A DNA stretch of 64,000 nt from Stereum hirsutum FP-91666 SS1 (GCF_000264905.1 NW_006763131.1:3366708-3430707), one strand, 5' to 3'; counted from the stretch's first letter, positions 44,701 to 58,435 are shown. The notes: generated from the letters alone by a model not told the origin. A program made the numbers and translations.

Positions 44701-47671
44701 ATTTTGCTCGCGCTTTTCCGTTAATAATTTGACAGGATGCTCGCAAACTCGTCGAAGACCTCAGGAAACATGCTTCCAATGCGAGGCAACGGGTCGACGA
44801 GGCCAAATCCTCTCAAGCGCAGAACACATCTCAGAACCGAGTCCTCGACAGTCTTCTTCGTCTGCGTAGCTCCGGTCGTATCGATGGCTTCCATGTACGT
44901 AGCTCGCAGTCGAACCTACTCGTCGATATCTAGCTGACCGTTCGTCTGCAGGGCCGTCTCGGTAGCCTCGGAACCATCCCAGAGAAGTACGACGTCGCGA
45001 TCTCTACCGCATGCAGCCAGCTCAACAATATGGTCGTCGACACCGTCGAACAAGGCCAAGGCTGCATCGAGTATCTCCGCAAGCAGAGCATCGGGCGTGC
45101 ATCCTTCATGGTGCTAGAGAAGATTCCAGGTCAAGGAAACCGAATGAACAGGATTGAGACACCGCAGAACGTCCCTCGTCTCTTCGACCTGATCAAGCCC
45201 AAGGAAGACCGCTTCGCCCCCGCATTCTACAAGGCCATCGGCGATACCCTCGTTGCGAATAATCTCGACCAAGCCAACAAGATCGCCTTCGGTAGCGGAA
45301 GACGGTGGAGGGTCGTCACCCTCGCTGGCGAACTCATCGACTCATCTGGTGCGATGAGCGGTGGAGGTAACACGGTTGCACGAGGTGGCATGAGTGCGAA
45401 GCTGGCGGCGGACGCTGTTGCGCCTGAGGTGCTGCGTCAGTACGAGCACGACAGCGAGACCGCCAAGGCAAAACTTGAAGCCGCGATCCAGGAGTTGAAA
45501 AACGCTGAAGCAGAGTTGGAGGTCATTGTCAAATCCGGGCCACAGATCGACGTTGCTTTGCAGAAGCTCGACCTCGACATCAAGAATCACACCAAGCGTG
45601 TGGCAGATGCGGAGAAGCGCGTGCAGGAGCTTAAGTACGCAGACAGCCGTCTTGACAATCCCTTTTTTTCGTCGACTAATGGGTTTCTGCTTATAGGAAA
45701 CAGAACCGTCCGGATGCTGGAGAAGTTGCTCGTATTTCTGCCCTAGAGGAAGAAATTGCTGCTGCCACCGAGGAGATCGAGGAACTCGAAGAGCGGTCCG
45801 GCACCATCAGCCAGGAGATCAAAGCTCTCGAGGAGGAGATTCTTAGAATAGGCGGTTCCCGCATGCTAACGCAGAAATCCAAGGTCGACGGCATCAAGCT
45901 CCACATCACTCTTGCCAACGACGAGATCACCAAGGCTGAAGTTGCCAAAGCCCAAGCTGAGAAAGACGTCAAGAAACTCAGCAAGGCTGTAGAGAACAAC
46001 ACAGCAGCTTTGGAGGAAGCGACGGCGGAGTTGGAACAGCTGGACGAGGAAATTGCTGAGGTGTCCAAGTATACCACCGATCTTCGTGACCAGGTTGCTC
46101 GTGCGCAAGAAGCAGAAGAGAACAGGAAGGAAGATCTCGACGCGGCGAAACAAGAATTGGACGAACAGAGGGCACACATCCAAGAGTTCAAGCAGAAACA
46201 GGTGGATATCACGTTTTATACATGGAAACTACGTCGTGCTAAACACCATTATGCCTCTAGCTCAAACTTCAACAGTCTCTTGACGATCTCAGGAAAGACG
46301 CAGAGGAGAATCGTCGATTGCTGGAGCACTGGCAGACTGAACACGACAACCTCCAGCTCGAGGACATAGAGTACGTTTTCCGTTCTTGACCCCTTCCTTG
46401 TCTTGCTAACTTGACTATCTTCAGTGAGGATGACGACGAAGATGACGACGAGAAAGAAGGTAGTGTCGCCCCATCCGAAGCCCCGAGCGAGCATGTGAAG
46501 GAAGATCCGGACGCTGAAGAGGGTAGCGGTAATGGCCGACGAAAGTCAAGACAACGCACACCCTCCAACGAGCTCCACATATACAGCGAAGCAGAATTGG
46601 CCCATTTCAAGAGGAAAGATATGATTGCCGATGCTGAGTTGCTCGATGGTGAGCTAAAAGCTGTGACTTCTGCGAGTACAATGCTGACATATTCACAGAG
46701 AAACTGAAGAACGCCAAACCCAACCTCGGAGTTCTCCGTGAGTATCGAGAACGCGAGGAGGAGTTCTTGCGTCGTGTCAAGGATCTCGAGGACACGACCA
46801 ACGAGCGTGACGCTCAGAAGCAGAGGTACGATGGTTTGCGGAAGCAGCGACTGGATGAGTTCATGGCTGGGTTCAACGCCATATCTTTGAAGCTGAAAGA
46901 GATGTACCAGGTAAGTGCGAATTTCGTTCGCCGGAGAGAACCTTATTCATGTTAATTGACCCCACCGTAGATGATCACCCTGGGTGGCAATGCCGAGCTG
47001 GAACTTGTCGACAGTATGGATCCCTTCTCCGAAGGTATCATATTCAGTGTGATGCCGCCGAAGAAGAGCTGGAGGAATATCTCCAACCTGTCGGGTGGCG
47101 AGAAGGTAAAAAAAATCTTCACTGTTTCGTAGCCACACTGCTAATCTATGCTCTAGACACTGAGCTCCCTCGCCCTAGTTTTCGCACTCCATGTTTTCAA
47201 GGTATGTCAGCTCAATCCTACTCTTAAGCAAGGAGCTGATGGACAAATTTTATAGCCTACGCCGCTCTATTTCATGGACGAGATTGATGCAGCTTTGGAT
47301 TTCCGTAACGTCTCCATCGTAGCCAACTATATCAAGGACCGCACGAAGGACGCGCAGTTTATCATCATCTCCTTGAGGTAATCCGCAGGTCCTGATTTCT
47401 GCTCCGCCACAGAAAGATGCTAACAAACAACAACAGGAATGACATGTTTGAGCTTAGCCACCGGCTCATTGGTATCTATAAGACATCAAATCAGACCCGC
47501 AGTATGTCCTCTTCTTGTTACCATTCAAAGTCGACCAACTGATATCGTCTCACAGGTCTGTCAATCGACAACAAGTCGATACATGCCGTGGCTGCCATGG
47601 GCGCCATGGTTGTCCATCCGCCGAACAGTGGCAACGCCGTCTCATCTGCCGCAGTTTCTTCTGCCGCGTAG
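41718..47671 (+). CDS. SMC4: condensin subunit Smc4
   Basis: Core ATPase of condensin, paired with Smc2, compacting mitotic chromosomes. Exon 1 is 41718..42770, then 42826 onward, with about 17 exons in all. Residues 1-330 are a disordered Ser/Pro/Lys and acidic extension. Head: MALVDFKSYAGRQEIGPFHK, Walker A VGPNGSGKSN, FGYRASKMRQGKLSELIHNS, and GIDLDHNRFLILQGEVESIS, the Smc4-type text. Coiled coil, hinge around 44900-45400 (GRLGSLGTIPEKYDVAIS, AFGSGRRWRVVTL), a second coiled coil with an acidic Ser loop (46411..46560), then NLSGGEKTLSSLALVFALHV, Walker B LYFMDEIDAALDFRNV and ISLRNDMFELSHRLIG. Stop TAG at 47671. Intact. Confidence 0.95.
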
Positions 47672-47861
47672 TAAACTTCGTACTTTCTTCCCGTCTATCA
47701 TGCTTTCGCGACCCCCGTGTCTGATTTTCGATATATTTCTTATTATCTTTCCCTTTCACGACGATGATTAAATGTCCTTGGTCAAAGTACGATTGTAGTT
47801 GTATATGTGTGGTAGTATCGACGTAGACTGTGTGATCATAATCTCATTTCTATTTCCTTGA

Positions 47862-49413
47862 TCATGACGGTAACGGAAGCGCAATAATAGATGAAAGACA
47901 TTGAGCTAGAGATCGGTCTTTCCAGGTCGTAGCAGCCGTGGGGGGTGTGGAGTCCATATGGTCAGTGAATGAAGTAGGCAACAACAGAGGCTGCGACGTG
48001 AACCAGGGGTGGTCCACCGCTTTTGAAGCTTTAATGCGTGAGGACGGTGTGTAGACGAGTAATCGGTGGATGAGATCGAGGGGAGTGGGTTCTGGCATCT
48101 CTGGAGGATAATGGCTGGTGGTAGTGGTAGACAGTGACGCTGATGGCAAGTTGGGAAGTAGAGTGGAAAGGGGAACGCCTGGTGAATCGATGAAAGTCAA
48201 TTTCGTGGCGTCCGGAAGTTCCTTGAATGTCTGTGTGTTATAGGCGTAGGCTCTAAATCAGCAACGAAGATTCTTTTCAAAGACCAAGCAACCTACGGGC
48301 CAGTTCTGGTCATTCGCTGTTCCGCGAGTCTTGAATATACTCCATATGAGGCCAATATCCCCGCGTTCTGAGTCGAACAGACAACATCTCTCCCAGCCGT
48401 CATCGCTCATTACACGCGGATCCTTCGGTGGAACGTACGGTCTCGTGCGTGAGTCTTCCATGTCTTCGGAATCAGAGTCTACATCCTCATCTTCGTCGCA
48501 GCTTGAGTGTCTGATGGAAGTGAAGAACTCGGCGATGGTTGCTCCCAGACTCCATTGATCAGATGCCAGAGCGTCGTAGGCTCGAGGTCCAAAAAGTAGT
48601 TCTGGAGCACGATATGGTCTACGAGGAAGTGATCAAGACAAATCAGTAGTAGGAGGGCGAACGACAAACCCCGTTGCAACCTCGTTATACATATGGGTGG
48701 AATCCTCGTCCCATATGTCCTTCTTCCGATTGTCCTTGGTGTCTGTCTCCTTGTAAGCGATCCCGAAATCTACAATCTTCACACACCCGTCTTCAGCCAC
48801 TAGGATGTTGCTCGGTTTTATGTCCCGATGAGCTACGGCTCGACTTGGATGATGGAGGTAACTTATGCCGGATATGATCTGGTAGATGAGCGATTTCGCC
48901 ACCATTGTGAAGGTCTCTGTATGGACGCCAAAGGGAGCGTTGATTGCTGCCTGAAAAGGGCGTGGAGAGAATTGCGGGTATCGGAGAAGGGTAATGAGAT
49001 TATTGGTGATGTAGGGCATCCAGAACCTGAGCATCGATGTTTTGGGATCGACCGTGGAGCCAATGACATCAATAATCTAGCTATGTGGTTAACTTGGGTC
49101 TGTTACAGATCAGCAGAACGGCATGGTCGCCATATACTGACCGAGGGATTGGATAGGGTAGACAGTATCCGTAGCTCCTTCACAATATCGTGCGGCTCTC
49201 TAGTGAGTTCGCGTCTAGTAGTGGCAGTTTTGACGGCTACCCATTGGGCGGAGCCGTCAGCGAGATACAGTGCGGATCGGGTGACAATTGAAACCAGAGT
49301 CTCAGCGACCACCTGAGAAGTATTCTACGGTGATACGTCAGTGAGAAAAGTCGCCAGACCAGACAGTATCCTCGACTCACCGGGTCGTATCCGAGGACGC
49401 CAGAGGGGTCCAT
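47862..49413 (-). CDS. CDK-like serine/threonine kinase (Cak1/Csk1 type, tentative)
   Basis: Catalytic domain motifs in order: WVAVKTAT (lysine), [12 protein letters not shown] in place of a PSTAIRE-type helix, [33 protein letters not shown], a long activation segment with an Asp/Lys-rich insert, then [12 protein letters not shown] and [13 protein letters not shown]. An acidic insertion ([15 protein letters not shown]) follows. The C-lobe ends [22 protein letters not shown]. Start at ATG 49413 (or an in-frame ATG 33 nt upstream). The absence of a classic PSTAIRE and of a T-loop TY fits CDK-activating monomeric kinases such as Cak1 or Csk1, but I cannot exclude another CMGC branch. Convergent with SMC4, 190 bp apart. 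Confidence 0.7.
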
Positions 49414-49929
49414 GGATGACAACAAGACTGTAGACGAAGCTCGCAACAGTACGGGCGAAGCTTGAGACAGCCCGGTAGCTCTCGGCTCGTAGTACGTGTT
49501 TCCGAGAGAGATCGATATCTGAGATTCAGAAGAAGACCCCTGGTTGGCGCCACATCGAAGAAGAGAAAGGAACGAGTGGCACTTGCATGCTAACAGATGA
49601 TCGTAAGTACTTCAAGTCCAAGAGCCTCAGAAGAGCTGGAAGTAGGTTTTGACCAGGATATGCGAGCCCTTGACTTGTCAGAACAGAATGCTTTCTTGTT
49701 CCGGTATGGGATTTTTGGGTGGCAGCAAGATGGCAGTGGAAGAGATCAAGGAGTACTTTCCCACGGTGCTACTTAATCTTTGGCGTGACCGTATCCGGCG
49801 GACAACTGGATTGGTACCGTACTGCCTTCAAGCTCAAGCAGACGCTTCTAACTACTCGACACTTATCCGTTCTGAATTCACCTGTCTCCAACACCCTTCC
49901 TTCCATTATCTAAAGCCTTAGACTCCGCC
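49414..49929. promoter_or_regulatory. divergent promoter, kinase / ankyrin protein
   Basis: 516 bp between divergent starts. No other gene seen. Confidence 0.45.
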
Positions 49930-50803
49930 ATGGCTGAAGACGCATCTGGAGCAAGCACCAGTATGTTCTCCCCTTCGAGATCTCCTCAATCTAGCTAAGC
50001 ATGGCTATCCCATGAACAGATGAACGCCTACTTGCAGCTGCACGAACCGACAACGAGGAGTTGTTGCTTGAAGTCTTCCAGCAGGAGGATCTAGATATCA
50101 ATCACCAAGACGGGTACGCCTGCACATTTACTCCCAAAAGTGCGCATAGCGCCAACGAGACGCGTTCTCAGTCTGGGGAACACAGGTGTGTACATGCACA
50201 AGATTAGAATCGATGAAGTGAACCGACCATCCACAATTATACAACGCAAGCTCTACACATCGCGTACGTTTACCGTTCTCTTTGCTGACGTAGAGTCTGA
50301 TCAGTGTCAGCTTATTGAGACTTGAATTCTGCCAGGGTATCCCACGGATCGACAGACGTCTTGGAACACATACTGACACATGAAGACTGCGACGTGGACC
50401 CTGTAAACCGACTAGACAAAGCCACTCCGCTTCATCTTGCTGTGCAGACCGAGGATCCCGAAATGCGCAGATATCTGGTAGAATCGCTGCTCGAAGCCGG
50501 TGCGAATACCAAGTGAGTAGAGTCACTTACACTTGCTGGTTCGGGGAGTACTAAGATCTGATTGCTCCAAACAGTGTCAAGGATAAGCATGGGGATACGC
50601 CCATGGCATATCTTCCCGATGACGACAAGGAGGTGAAGGCCTTGATTCGCAAAGCGCAAGCTCAGGCTAGCGTCTCGAATGATGATGTGGCTAACGGTGC
50701 GCTTTCTGCGCACACGCATTTAAAACTCTGCTTACCCTTTGTCCGTGTAGATGATGATGATGAACCTGGCTCTGGCTCCGGATCCGGCTCTGACGATGAA
50801 TGA
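49930..50803 (+). CDS. ankyrin-repeat protein (Yar1-like)
   Basis: Small ankyrin protein of about 200 aa. Opens MAEDASGASTNERLLAAARTD, then EVFQQEDLDINHQDG, SHGSTDVLEHILTHEDCDVDPVNR, KATPLHLAVQTEDPEMRRYLVESLLEAGANT and KDKHGDTPMAYLP, ending in an acidic Ser/Gly tail (DDDDEPGSGSGSGSDDE). The paired repeats and acidic tail match yeast Yar1, a chaperone of ribosomal protein Rps3, but the same layout occurs in other small ankyrin proteins. Exons: 49930..49960, one starting about 50022, one small exon around 50250 whose left junction I could not settle, then 50336 on, with the last exon in the acidic tail. Confidence 0.7.
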
Positions 50804-51576
50804 AACAGGGAATAAGCAAGAGTGCAGTTCGGAATTTTGGATGTAACGCCTAGATGTGGATGTACAGCTGACGTTTATTGTCACTAATATCAAGGAACCA
50901 CGTGGGTCGTGATCTGCTCTACAGACTTTCTTCATGATTACTACCCTGTCCTGTCTTAATGCCAGCGAGATACGGCAGTCGTCCACCTGGGCCACCCTGG
51001 GTGGCGTATTTCAAGTATTCATGTCACCACCGTGTACCGTGGTATCTATTATAGAAAGCTGGGCAACGAATTAGAATGTGTGCTCAGGTCACTGTCTATT
51101 GTTCGCATTGTGCAACCGAGAAACAAGAAAGTACCAGGCGATACGCGTTGCTCTCGCGTCGTACTGCCTGCTTTGGGATGACACAGTCGACGAATGTCAA
51201 TCTGACGAGTGGCGCTCGGAACTTCGGGAGGTGCACTTTGTGATCAAGCCAGTGTCACACTCACATGGCGATTCTCCCATAGGAATATCCTGCATGGGGC
51301 GAGGGCATGACACCGTCTTGTTGACAAGGGGTGACCCACTTTGAACAGCGTTTTCTCGGAGGGACTCGTGTGGATTGGTGGCAACGAAATTGGAGTCTGT
51401 CGTTGAACATTCTTCGACTGAAGGAATACGGGTGGATATACTAGTATTGTGGGTAGTTGTAGATCTTGGAGTATTTACTGATCACTGACCCCTACCTGTA
51501 TAAAAGCCCCAGCCTCAACGACTGTTCCTCCCACAATCAGTCGCGGAACATCTCCACTAGTAGAATCAGCTTAAAC
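50804..51576. promoter_or_regulatory. intergenic with AKR core promoter
   Basis: TATAAAA at 51499..51505, 72 bp before ATG 51577, followed by a CT-rich leader: a good fit to a fungal core promoter. The remainder has no supported gene. Confidence 0.55.
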
Positions 51577-53221
51577 ATGATCCAACAAACTACCAAGCTC
51601 AGCGGGACCGCTGCCAATATCGTTCTAGCAAAAACAGGGGTATGTGTTCGACTCCTTCCTACGCTCCGTTCGTGTCCCTCCCTAACCAACCTCTGCGATG
51701 CAGCATGGTCTCGCCGGTATGACGTATGTGCTTTTATGCGTCTCAAAGAGTCTCGCTGTCCTGATGGAATCTTTCTTCGTCTCCCAGTCAGAAACCTGAT
51801 CCTCTAGACGATATCACCTGTTTCAAGGCTATCAAAGCGAGTTTGGACAGTGTGCCTGCGGGAGCGAAGATGCTACTTAACAGCGGTAGGGGATCCACAC
51901 ACTCTGGTGATAAAATTCCTCTCTCATCATGTCTGCGTCAGCCGAATTTTACGGCAGAAGCCCACCGACAAGCAACCTCGAGCTTCTGTCGAGATTCTTC
52001 GAAAAATATCCCGAATATGCCGAGAAAGCCTTCCTATCTGTCAAGGGAGCAACCAAAGCCGATAGTATGATGACCGATAATTCGTCAGTGTGACATTCAC
52101 TTCTTGGCAATCTCTCACTAATCCTCTTGGTGGTTGTTCGCGTCAATAGTCCGGAAAACTTGAAGCGTAGTGTTGACACATGCATCGCAGCCCTACGCGG
52201 GATGAAGAAGATAGATTTGTTCGAATGTGCCCGTGTGGACCCAAAGTACCGCATCGAAGACACCCTGCAGGTTCTATCTGGCTTTGTGAAAGAACGGAAG
52301 TTCGACCATATCGGACTTTCCGAATGTAGCGCCGAGACTGTTCGCCGTGCCAACAAGGTCACTGAAATGTTCACACACCTGCAAATCCTTTTCTTTACTG
52401 ACCAGATTGATGAACTTCGTCTGTACCCCAGGTCTGGCCTATTGCCTCGGTAGAGATAGAGATCAGCCCCTTCTCATACGAGGATGAGACCAAGAAAGGT
52501 ACAACTAGCCATTCGTTCATGTTCTCCAGGTTCATCGCTAAATAATAATATTTGACCAGTCGTGGAGACTTGCAAGGAGCTCGGGATCGCTGTCGTCGGA
52601 TACTCGTAAGCCTCAAGCCGCAGATCACCATCTAGCAGTCACTGAATGCCATCTACAGTCCCATTGGTCGAGGCTTGCTCACGGGGACGATAAACAAAGC
52701 CGACGACCTTCCCGGTAAGTATGTTTATTACTTCCCCAAGCGTCGCCCACTCACCCTAGCTGTACAGAGGGGGACTATCGCAAACATTTCAGTCGCTTTC
52801 AAGAGGGAGTTAGTCATCTCATATATTCTCCAGCGTTTGTGCAGGTCGTCTGATATATGGTTCATGCAGAACGTGGAACACAACGCGGCCATAGTCGACG
52901 CTCTGACCTCCATCGCGAAGAAGAAGAATGTGAGCACTACCCAGCTCAGTATTGCCTGGGTGAGTGCACTCGGTAGCCACGTCATCCCTCTTCCTGGATC
53001 ATCGTAAGTCGATGATTATATTATCATTTTGCACCGTTGATTGATTGTCTTTCCAAACCATTAGAAACGCGACTCGCACTCTGGAGAATCTCGCTGGTGG
53101 CGACATCGAACTCTCTACAGAGGAGCTGGATGAGATCAGTCAGGTCCTCGCGGCACACACGGTCAAAGGCTCGAGGTACTTTGACAAGGGCCCTGTTCAA
53201 ATTTTGAACCTCTGGGGTTAG
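51577..53221 (+). CDS. aldo-keto reductase (pyridoxal-reductase type)
   Basis: NADPH-dependent carbonyl reductase of the AKR fold. Reads through about eight short introns: [42 protein letters not shown] with the catalytic Tyr, [114 protein letters not shown] and [18 protein letters not shown]. This layout matches fungal Plr1-like pyridoxal reductases. The substrate is inferred only. TAG at 53221. It is one of the better regulated-looking genes here, with a clear TATA. No cluster partner is evident. Confidence 0.85.
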
Positions 53222-53570
53222 AATGTCTAGTTCCAGACGAGGCAGCAAAGAGGACGCCATATGTAGTTCGTCATGATTTTCACGCTGGTTTCACTTCTTG
53301 TAATAGTCAATACAAGATGAACATCCATGGTTTTATGGGTAGCAAGACGAGTATTATTGCAAAAAATCTATGTTGTATTAAGGAAGTCGGCGAAAAGCGG
53401 GTCAGCTACAGCTACACTGTATGATACAGAGCATCGTCTAAAACATCCCCTATCTATATGATGCATGACACGGGCATCGACGACCAGCCCGTCGTCGGTT
53501 TTCATGGGAGTGAATCGTAAGACTAATCAATCGACTAGCGTATCGTAAATCCCGATCCATGATTGTCTTT
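53222..53570. other. convergent 3' spacer
   Basis: 349 bp between the AKR (+) and sugar-transporter (-) 3' ends. Nothing seen. Confidence 0.5.
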
Positions 53571-55965
53571 TTACACCTCCAACTCCAACGCATCTGCATC
53601 CTTTTTCTCTACATCGCTTGGCCTCCGACTCAAAGTGGGAGTCTTATCGAGCGAATGCTCAGCATCCATTTCTGCTCGATGCTCTCGTACATATTGCTTG
53701 AAGCGGCGAGGAGCAATGCCACGAGCGTAGAGGAGATCTATGTCGCTGAATGAAAGGCCTTTCGTCTCTGCGAGATATTCAACGGAATAAAGAATAGAAT
53801 GATAAGTCAAGGTCCAGAACGAATTACGAGGTCAGACTGGGATAAGACAAACCTGGGAGCATGAAGTATAGAGTCGACCACACGATGCAACAGAGAGCGA
53901 AGTAAAGGAATCCGACCTTACCTGTATAACCCATGTGCTTAGTGATCATAATCGGTGATAATGAGAAAAGCAAAGGGACCGACCGCCGAGGTTGCCTTGA
54001 TCGGGATTTAGCATGAAGGGTATGACGACCGCGAACACCAAGACCATCAAGGACTGGCAAACTGTCTGGATCATTGACAGCTGAGCTCTCAAGGACGGTT
54101 TTCCGACTTCCTGTGCGAATGCAAGACCCGCTGCGCCGATCGTGGATTGGTATACCTGCGTCAACATATGGTAGTGAGACCTCACAATCTTGAAACAATC
54201 AAAGCCGACAGTACTCACGATACTCCAGATAAAAACCGTGACGACCATGACCCACCCAGCGGCTGTGGATGTGAAGCAACCTGCGATGCCCATCACAAGG
54301 AGAGTAACGGCCAGGACGGCGATTCCGGGAAGAATAAGCCCCCTTCGACCATACTTCTCCACAAAGACGAACGCAGATGAAGTTCCGATGAGCTTGAACG
54401 CAAAGAGGATGGCGGTAACAGTGAAGACATCTTCGATGTGAACGTTGTTGAAGAAATAGGATACATCTGATGATTTCGGTGTATTGATGAGTGTCTCAGA
54501 GCACGAGTTTCCAGGAGAGGACAATGGGGTTCGAACGTACATCCCAGAACGACGCTGGCGCCACACAGTTGCTGTCCCACGGTCGTCGCCACAGCAGCCA
54601 AAGTACGTTTCTGTACGATATCGATGTTCGATTCAGCAAGATGTACTCCTTGTAGGTGCAGGCACAGAGATATAGGGCAACGTACTTTGTTCGTCCCGGA
54701 AAGACACCTCAAGAAAGCCATCCTGTCCTTCTTGCCCCCCTTGAGAGCCTGCAACTGCTTCGCCTTCGTCACTTCGCCCTGCAGCCTCTCGAACTCGCTA
54801 TCTGCGAGCGCCTCATTTCCGTGCAGACGAGATAGAGACTTTCGGGCTTCCTCGGGGCGATCGTGCAGTAGAAGCCAGTATGCGCTTTCTGGCATGAACC
54901 AGTACCCTATGAAGAGTATGACTATTATTCTGAGTTAGTATGATGGCTACTGTTGGGTTTGGGTAGGATAACAGACTTACTGATGAAGAAGTACTGCACC
55001 GTCAATATGCTTCGGTATTGCCATCTACCGGTTATGTGGATTATGCCCGGAGTGATGAATGCTGCCAAACTCTGCCCGAGGACAATGCTAAAGCTGCAAG
55101 TGCGGCACTTGTGTTCAGCCAACAGACTCGGACCGAATGAATGGAGGAAGGAGGACGCTTACTTGTAAAAGCAAAGTGTGAAGCCACGCATGGTTGGATG
55201 CGACAACTCCCTGCCGAAGAAGGTAGACTGAGCATCCCAGACGATGAGACGGGAGTGTCTCAGACTTACCCTACGAAAGCTATAAGGACGAGATCCGGGT
55301 GAGCAACCGTGGCAGACAGAAAGCTTCGTGACAAGGATGGTACCGAAGACTTACTTGGGCTCAAGGTAATCAAAGTCCCATTCCCGCACATCATCACAAG
55401 AATTCCTCCAAAGTACCGCTGCCACGACAGCGCCGTGATCTGCAGAGCAATACCCGCACAGCTAATGGCGCACCCCAGGAGGATGATATGTCGGCGTCCG
55501 GTGCGGTCGAGAAGAAAGCCAGCTATGACGCTGCCCGTACAACTCCCAATGGTCTGGGCGGCTGAGAATGCAGCTACATAGGGTGAAGAAGTAAGCAGGA
55601 GAACATATGAATACGTTCAAGATACAACAAGCTCTGTACGCTTGGAGGAGAATATGGAAACGGAGGGTCAGAACATGGAACAGCTACGCACTGATGTGCG
55701 CCGCCGGAATGACATATTCTCCGTTATACAGGTATCCGAATTGCTCTAGAAAGCTGGGGAATGCAAGCAACTGAAGAGTGACGAAGAAGTCGTTTGTCAG
55801 AAACAATAACACAACATCAAAGACAGCAAATCAAGGTAGAAAGAGCTAACTCACCTGCCCGAATACCGTATATGCATAACCCATCTGAACATTTCCAAAA
55901 CTCGTGAAGAAAGCCCAAAGAAGAAACCGTCTATAGGTGAACAACGCAGACCAATCGAGCGACAT
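53571..55965 (-). CDS. MFS sugar transporter (hexose/alpha-glucoside type)
   Basis: Twelve-TM sugar porter. Start MSLDWSALFTYRRFLLWAFF at 55965. Then NGEYVIPA, SAAQTIGSCTGSVIAGFLLDRTGRRHIILLGC (GRR loop 2-3), GRELSHPTMRGFTLCFYN, HITGRWQYRSIL, FMPESAYWLLLHDRPEEARKSLSRL (PESPRWL-like), a loop QALKGGKKDRMAFLRC, VATTVGQQLCGASV, FVEKYGRRGLILPG, and PETKGLSFSDIDLLYARGI followed by a charged tail ending ELEV. The PES, GRR and PETK motifs, and the tail, fit fungal maltose/hexose permeases. About twelve short introns; some exons are very short. Intact as far as I can read it. Confidence 0.85.
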
Positions 55966-57219
55966 TGTAAACAGTCGCCAATATAAGCGTCAGTAGCGTA
56001 CAACCAGTTTTCCCAACAGACGGAGGGATGAGAAGAGAGAAAGGAAGAGAGCAGAAAAGAAAAAAGGCAAGAAGCTGGTCCAACTTCTCAGAAGGAGACG
56101 GATGCCCGGCCAGTATAAGTATCTGGCGCGGAACTCATCCACTTTTCAAATACGGACTCAAGGGCCTCGCCTTACCATCCTTAAACATAATTGGTCTGGT
56201 GCTCTGCCTGCTGTCTCTCCTCGAGTAGAACATGCCATCGTGCTCAACGTAAAGAAGGACACAAAAAGCCCGTCGGCGAGCGCATAGGCTGGAAGTGAGG
56301 GTCAGAAGTTCAGACTTTTACTGGTAAATGAGATTACCTTGCAATTGCGGACAACACATAAGTCCGAGCACAACTTTGACTAGTGAGCACCATGTGCATG
56401 AGCAGAGACGATGAACCAGAGAATTGTGAGAGAACCATGCAAAACACATTGGCGTCTAAGACAGTGATAATCCGACGTTTCCCCGGGTGTAGACCCAGGT
56501 TATGATGAGATAATCATCCACCGCATCTCGTACTTTCTCTGGTATTCTGAAGGCCCTGAGCATATTATCACGTCCAAGGCGGCATAATGAATGAATGCAT
56601 GGGTACAGCGATAACGGATTGTCATCGTTGAGTAACTTGAAGCATTGCGTGTGGAAAGGACACCAAATTTGTGCTCGAGGCCTAAACTTCGATGAACGAG
56701 GCAGTCGAAGTCTGATAGCTTGAGATATGGCACCCTCGAAAACACCGGTATTCATCTAATCAGTCTATCATGAAGACCACTATGCGCCTATGAGAAATGA
56801 AGACTCACGCGTGGCAGGTTCGTGTATGGCTTCGCACCCCAGTAAATCCCAGTGCAGCCTGAGTCAAGTTCAAGGCGACAATCATCTCGATCTCACACAG
56901 CACCGACATCGCGCCTCCTTCCTATCCCAAAAACCCATTCTATTCGTATTAAAAGAGTGCCGAAGAGAATGATTACACACTTGGTATCCAATACCCACAA
57001 CTACGTCAATCAATGACCAGCCCTCTATTCCGAATATCCCGCATGTATACCATTCCGACCCTTGAACCAAGAAAACCTGCAGATCGTCCCATCCATCCAT
57101 CCATCCCGGGAGTTGAGACGCGTGTCAATCGTAAAAATTTCGTAGTCTTAACCGTAGCCGTAGCTTGGCTTGACCTGGGGGTATATGCGAAGTCGGAAAT
57201 CCGTCTACCCGTCCTATGA
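55966..57219. other. intergenic, no supported gene
   Basis: 1.25 kb upstream of the sugar transporter, downstream of the MARVEL-like gene. Frames on both strands are short and family-less. Probably holds the promoter that regulates the transporter. Confidence 0.4.
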
Positions 57220-58435
57220 TCACCGCGGAGGCGAAGCATCCCTCCTCCAATAATCATACACCCTGCTATTCCTCGCACTATTCGATATAGCCTCCCGTCC
57301 TCTCTGAGCCCACTGATGATATATCGGCGTCGAAACGTTCCTCGCATGTCGATGCGATTTCTCCACGTTCGCACCCGTGCCCAGAGGTTCCGTATCGTCT
57401 GCTGGAGGTTCCCGGGTGGATCTTGAGAACGTCCGGGTGCGGGTGCGGCGGGCGGGAGAGGAGGGAGTCGTGGTAGGGAAGGGGAGTTTGTTGATACGTG
57501 GAGACGAAGATGCGGATGGGGACATGGTACCGAACCAATCGACGGCGGCGATGGGGACGACCCAGACGTGCGATGTGCCGTTGGCGTGCTGCCGAAGGGC
57601 TAGGATGAAAGCCGTCAAGGTGAAGCCGAAAACTGGTCCAACAATGTTTGTTAGCAACACAGAGGGACCTAGTCGATACAGGAAGTATTCATGAACTCAC
57701 GCAAGAAAGCAATGACGAAAGCGAAGGATTCAATCACTCGATACTGTGCTTGGTACATCTCCGTGGTGACTGTCAAAACGTTCGTTAGGATCGCCGCCAT
57801 TGTGATTTCAGAAAACTGTCGGGTACTCACAACCACCGACGACGGTGCTATCTGAAGAAGAGGCGAAACACTGGACGATGGCAGACTTGGCTTCTGAAGC
57901 CGCGAGAGAACCAGCAAGAGCTGTAGCCAAAGCCGTGATCCTTGTCAGATGTGTATGCGAACGACGAATATTGACAGTGAACGCACCTAGCCATAGTGTG
58001 GCCATAATTCCCGTACCAACCAGTTCTAGCCGAGTGGAAACAAGGCGCCATATGCCACTTGCGATTCTGTACGGAACACGGAACACAGAGACGTTCATAA
58101 CTCAGCCAAATAAAGTAGAGTTGAAAGAACGTACAGGCCAAGCATAGTTACGAGACCAAGACATGAAACAGCGATTGCAAAGGGTACATCACGGGCTGAA
58201 GAAGGGAGCTTGCTTAGATACACGCGGCGGAAGTGAAGGTTCAGATTTGGAGGATTGACGCACTGAGATGGGATGGGGTGAGGATTGCCTGGAAATGGCC
58301 TGCCAGGGCGAGACATATGAGACTCAAAACGAGCACAAAACCTACGGGTCACCAATCAGAAAGGACATAGCAGAGGAAGCAGCGGGATAACGCACCTAGT
58401 AGACAGGAATGTAGGACGCTGAAAAGCGAAGGCAT
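57220..58435 (-). CDS. MARVEL-like four-helix membrane protein
   Basis: From ATG 58435: LFSVLHSCLLG|FVLVLSLICLALAGHF (TM1, across a phase-1 intron), then DVPFAIAVSCLGLVTMLGLYVLS (TM2), ELVGTGIMATLWLGA (TM3), AASEAKSAIVQCFA, IESFAFVIAFL and VFGFTLTAFILALRQHANG (last TM). The helix spacing and the LSLI..A..GHF start match the basidiomycete MARVEL-like proteins. About 110 Ser/Thr/Arg/Pro-rich cytosolic residues follow, with RRTRTRTFSRSTREP and ending RRDASPPR; stop at 57220. Function unknown; the family is thought to act in membrane apposition. Confidence 0.75.
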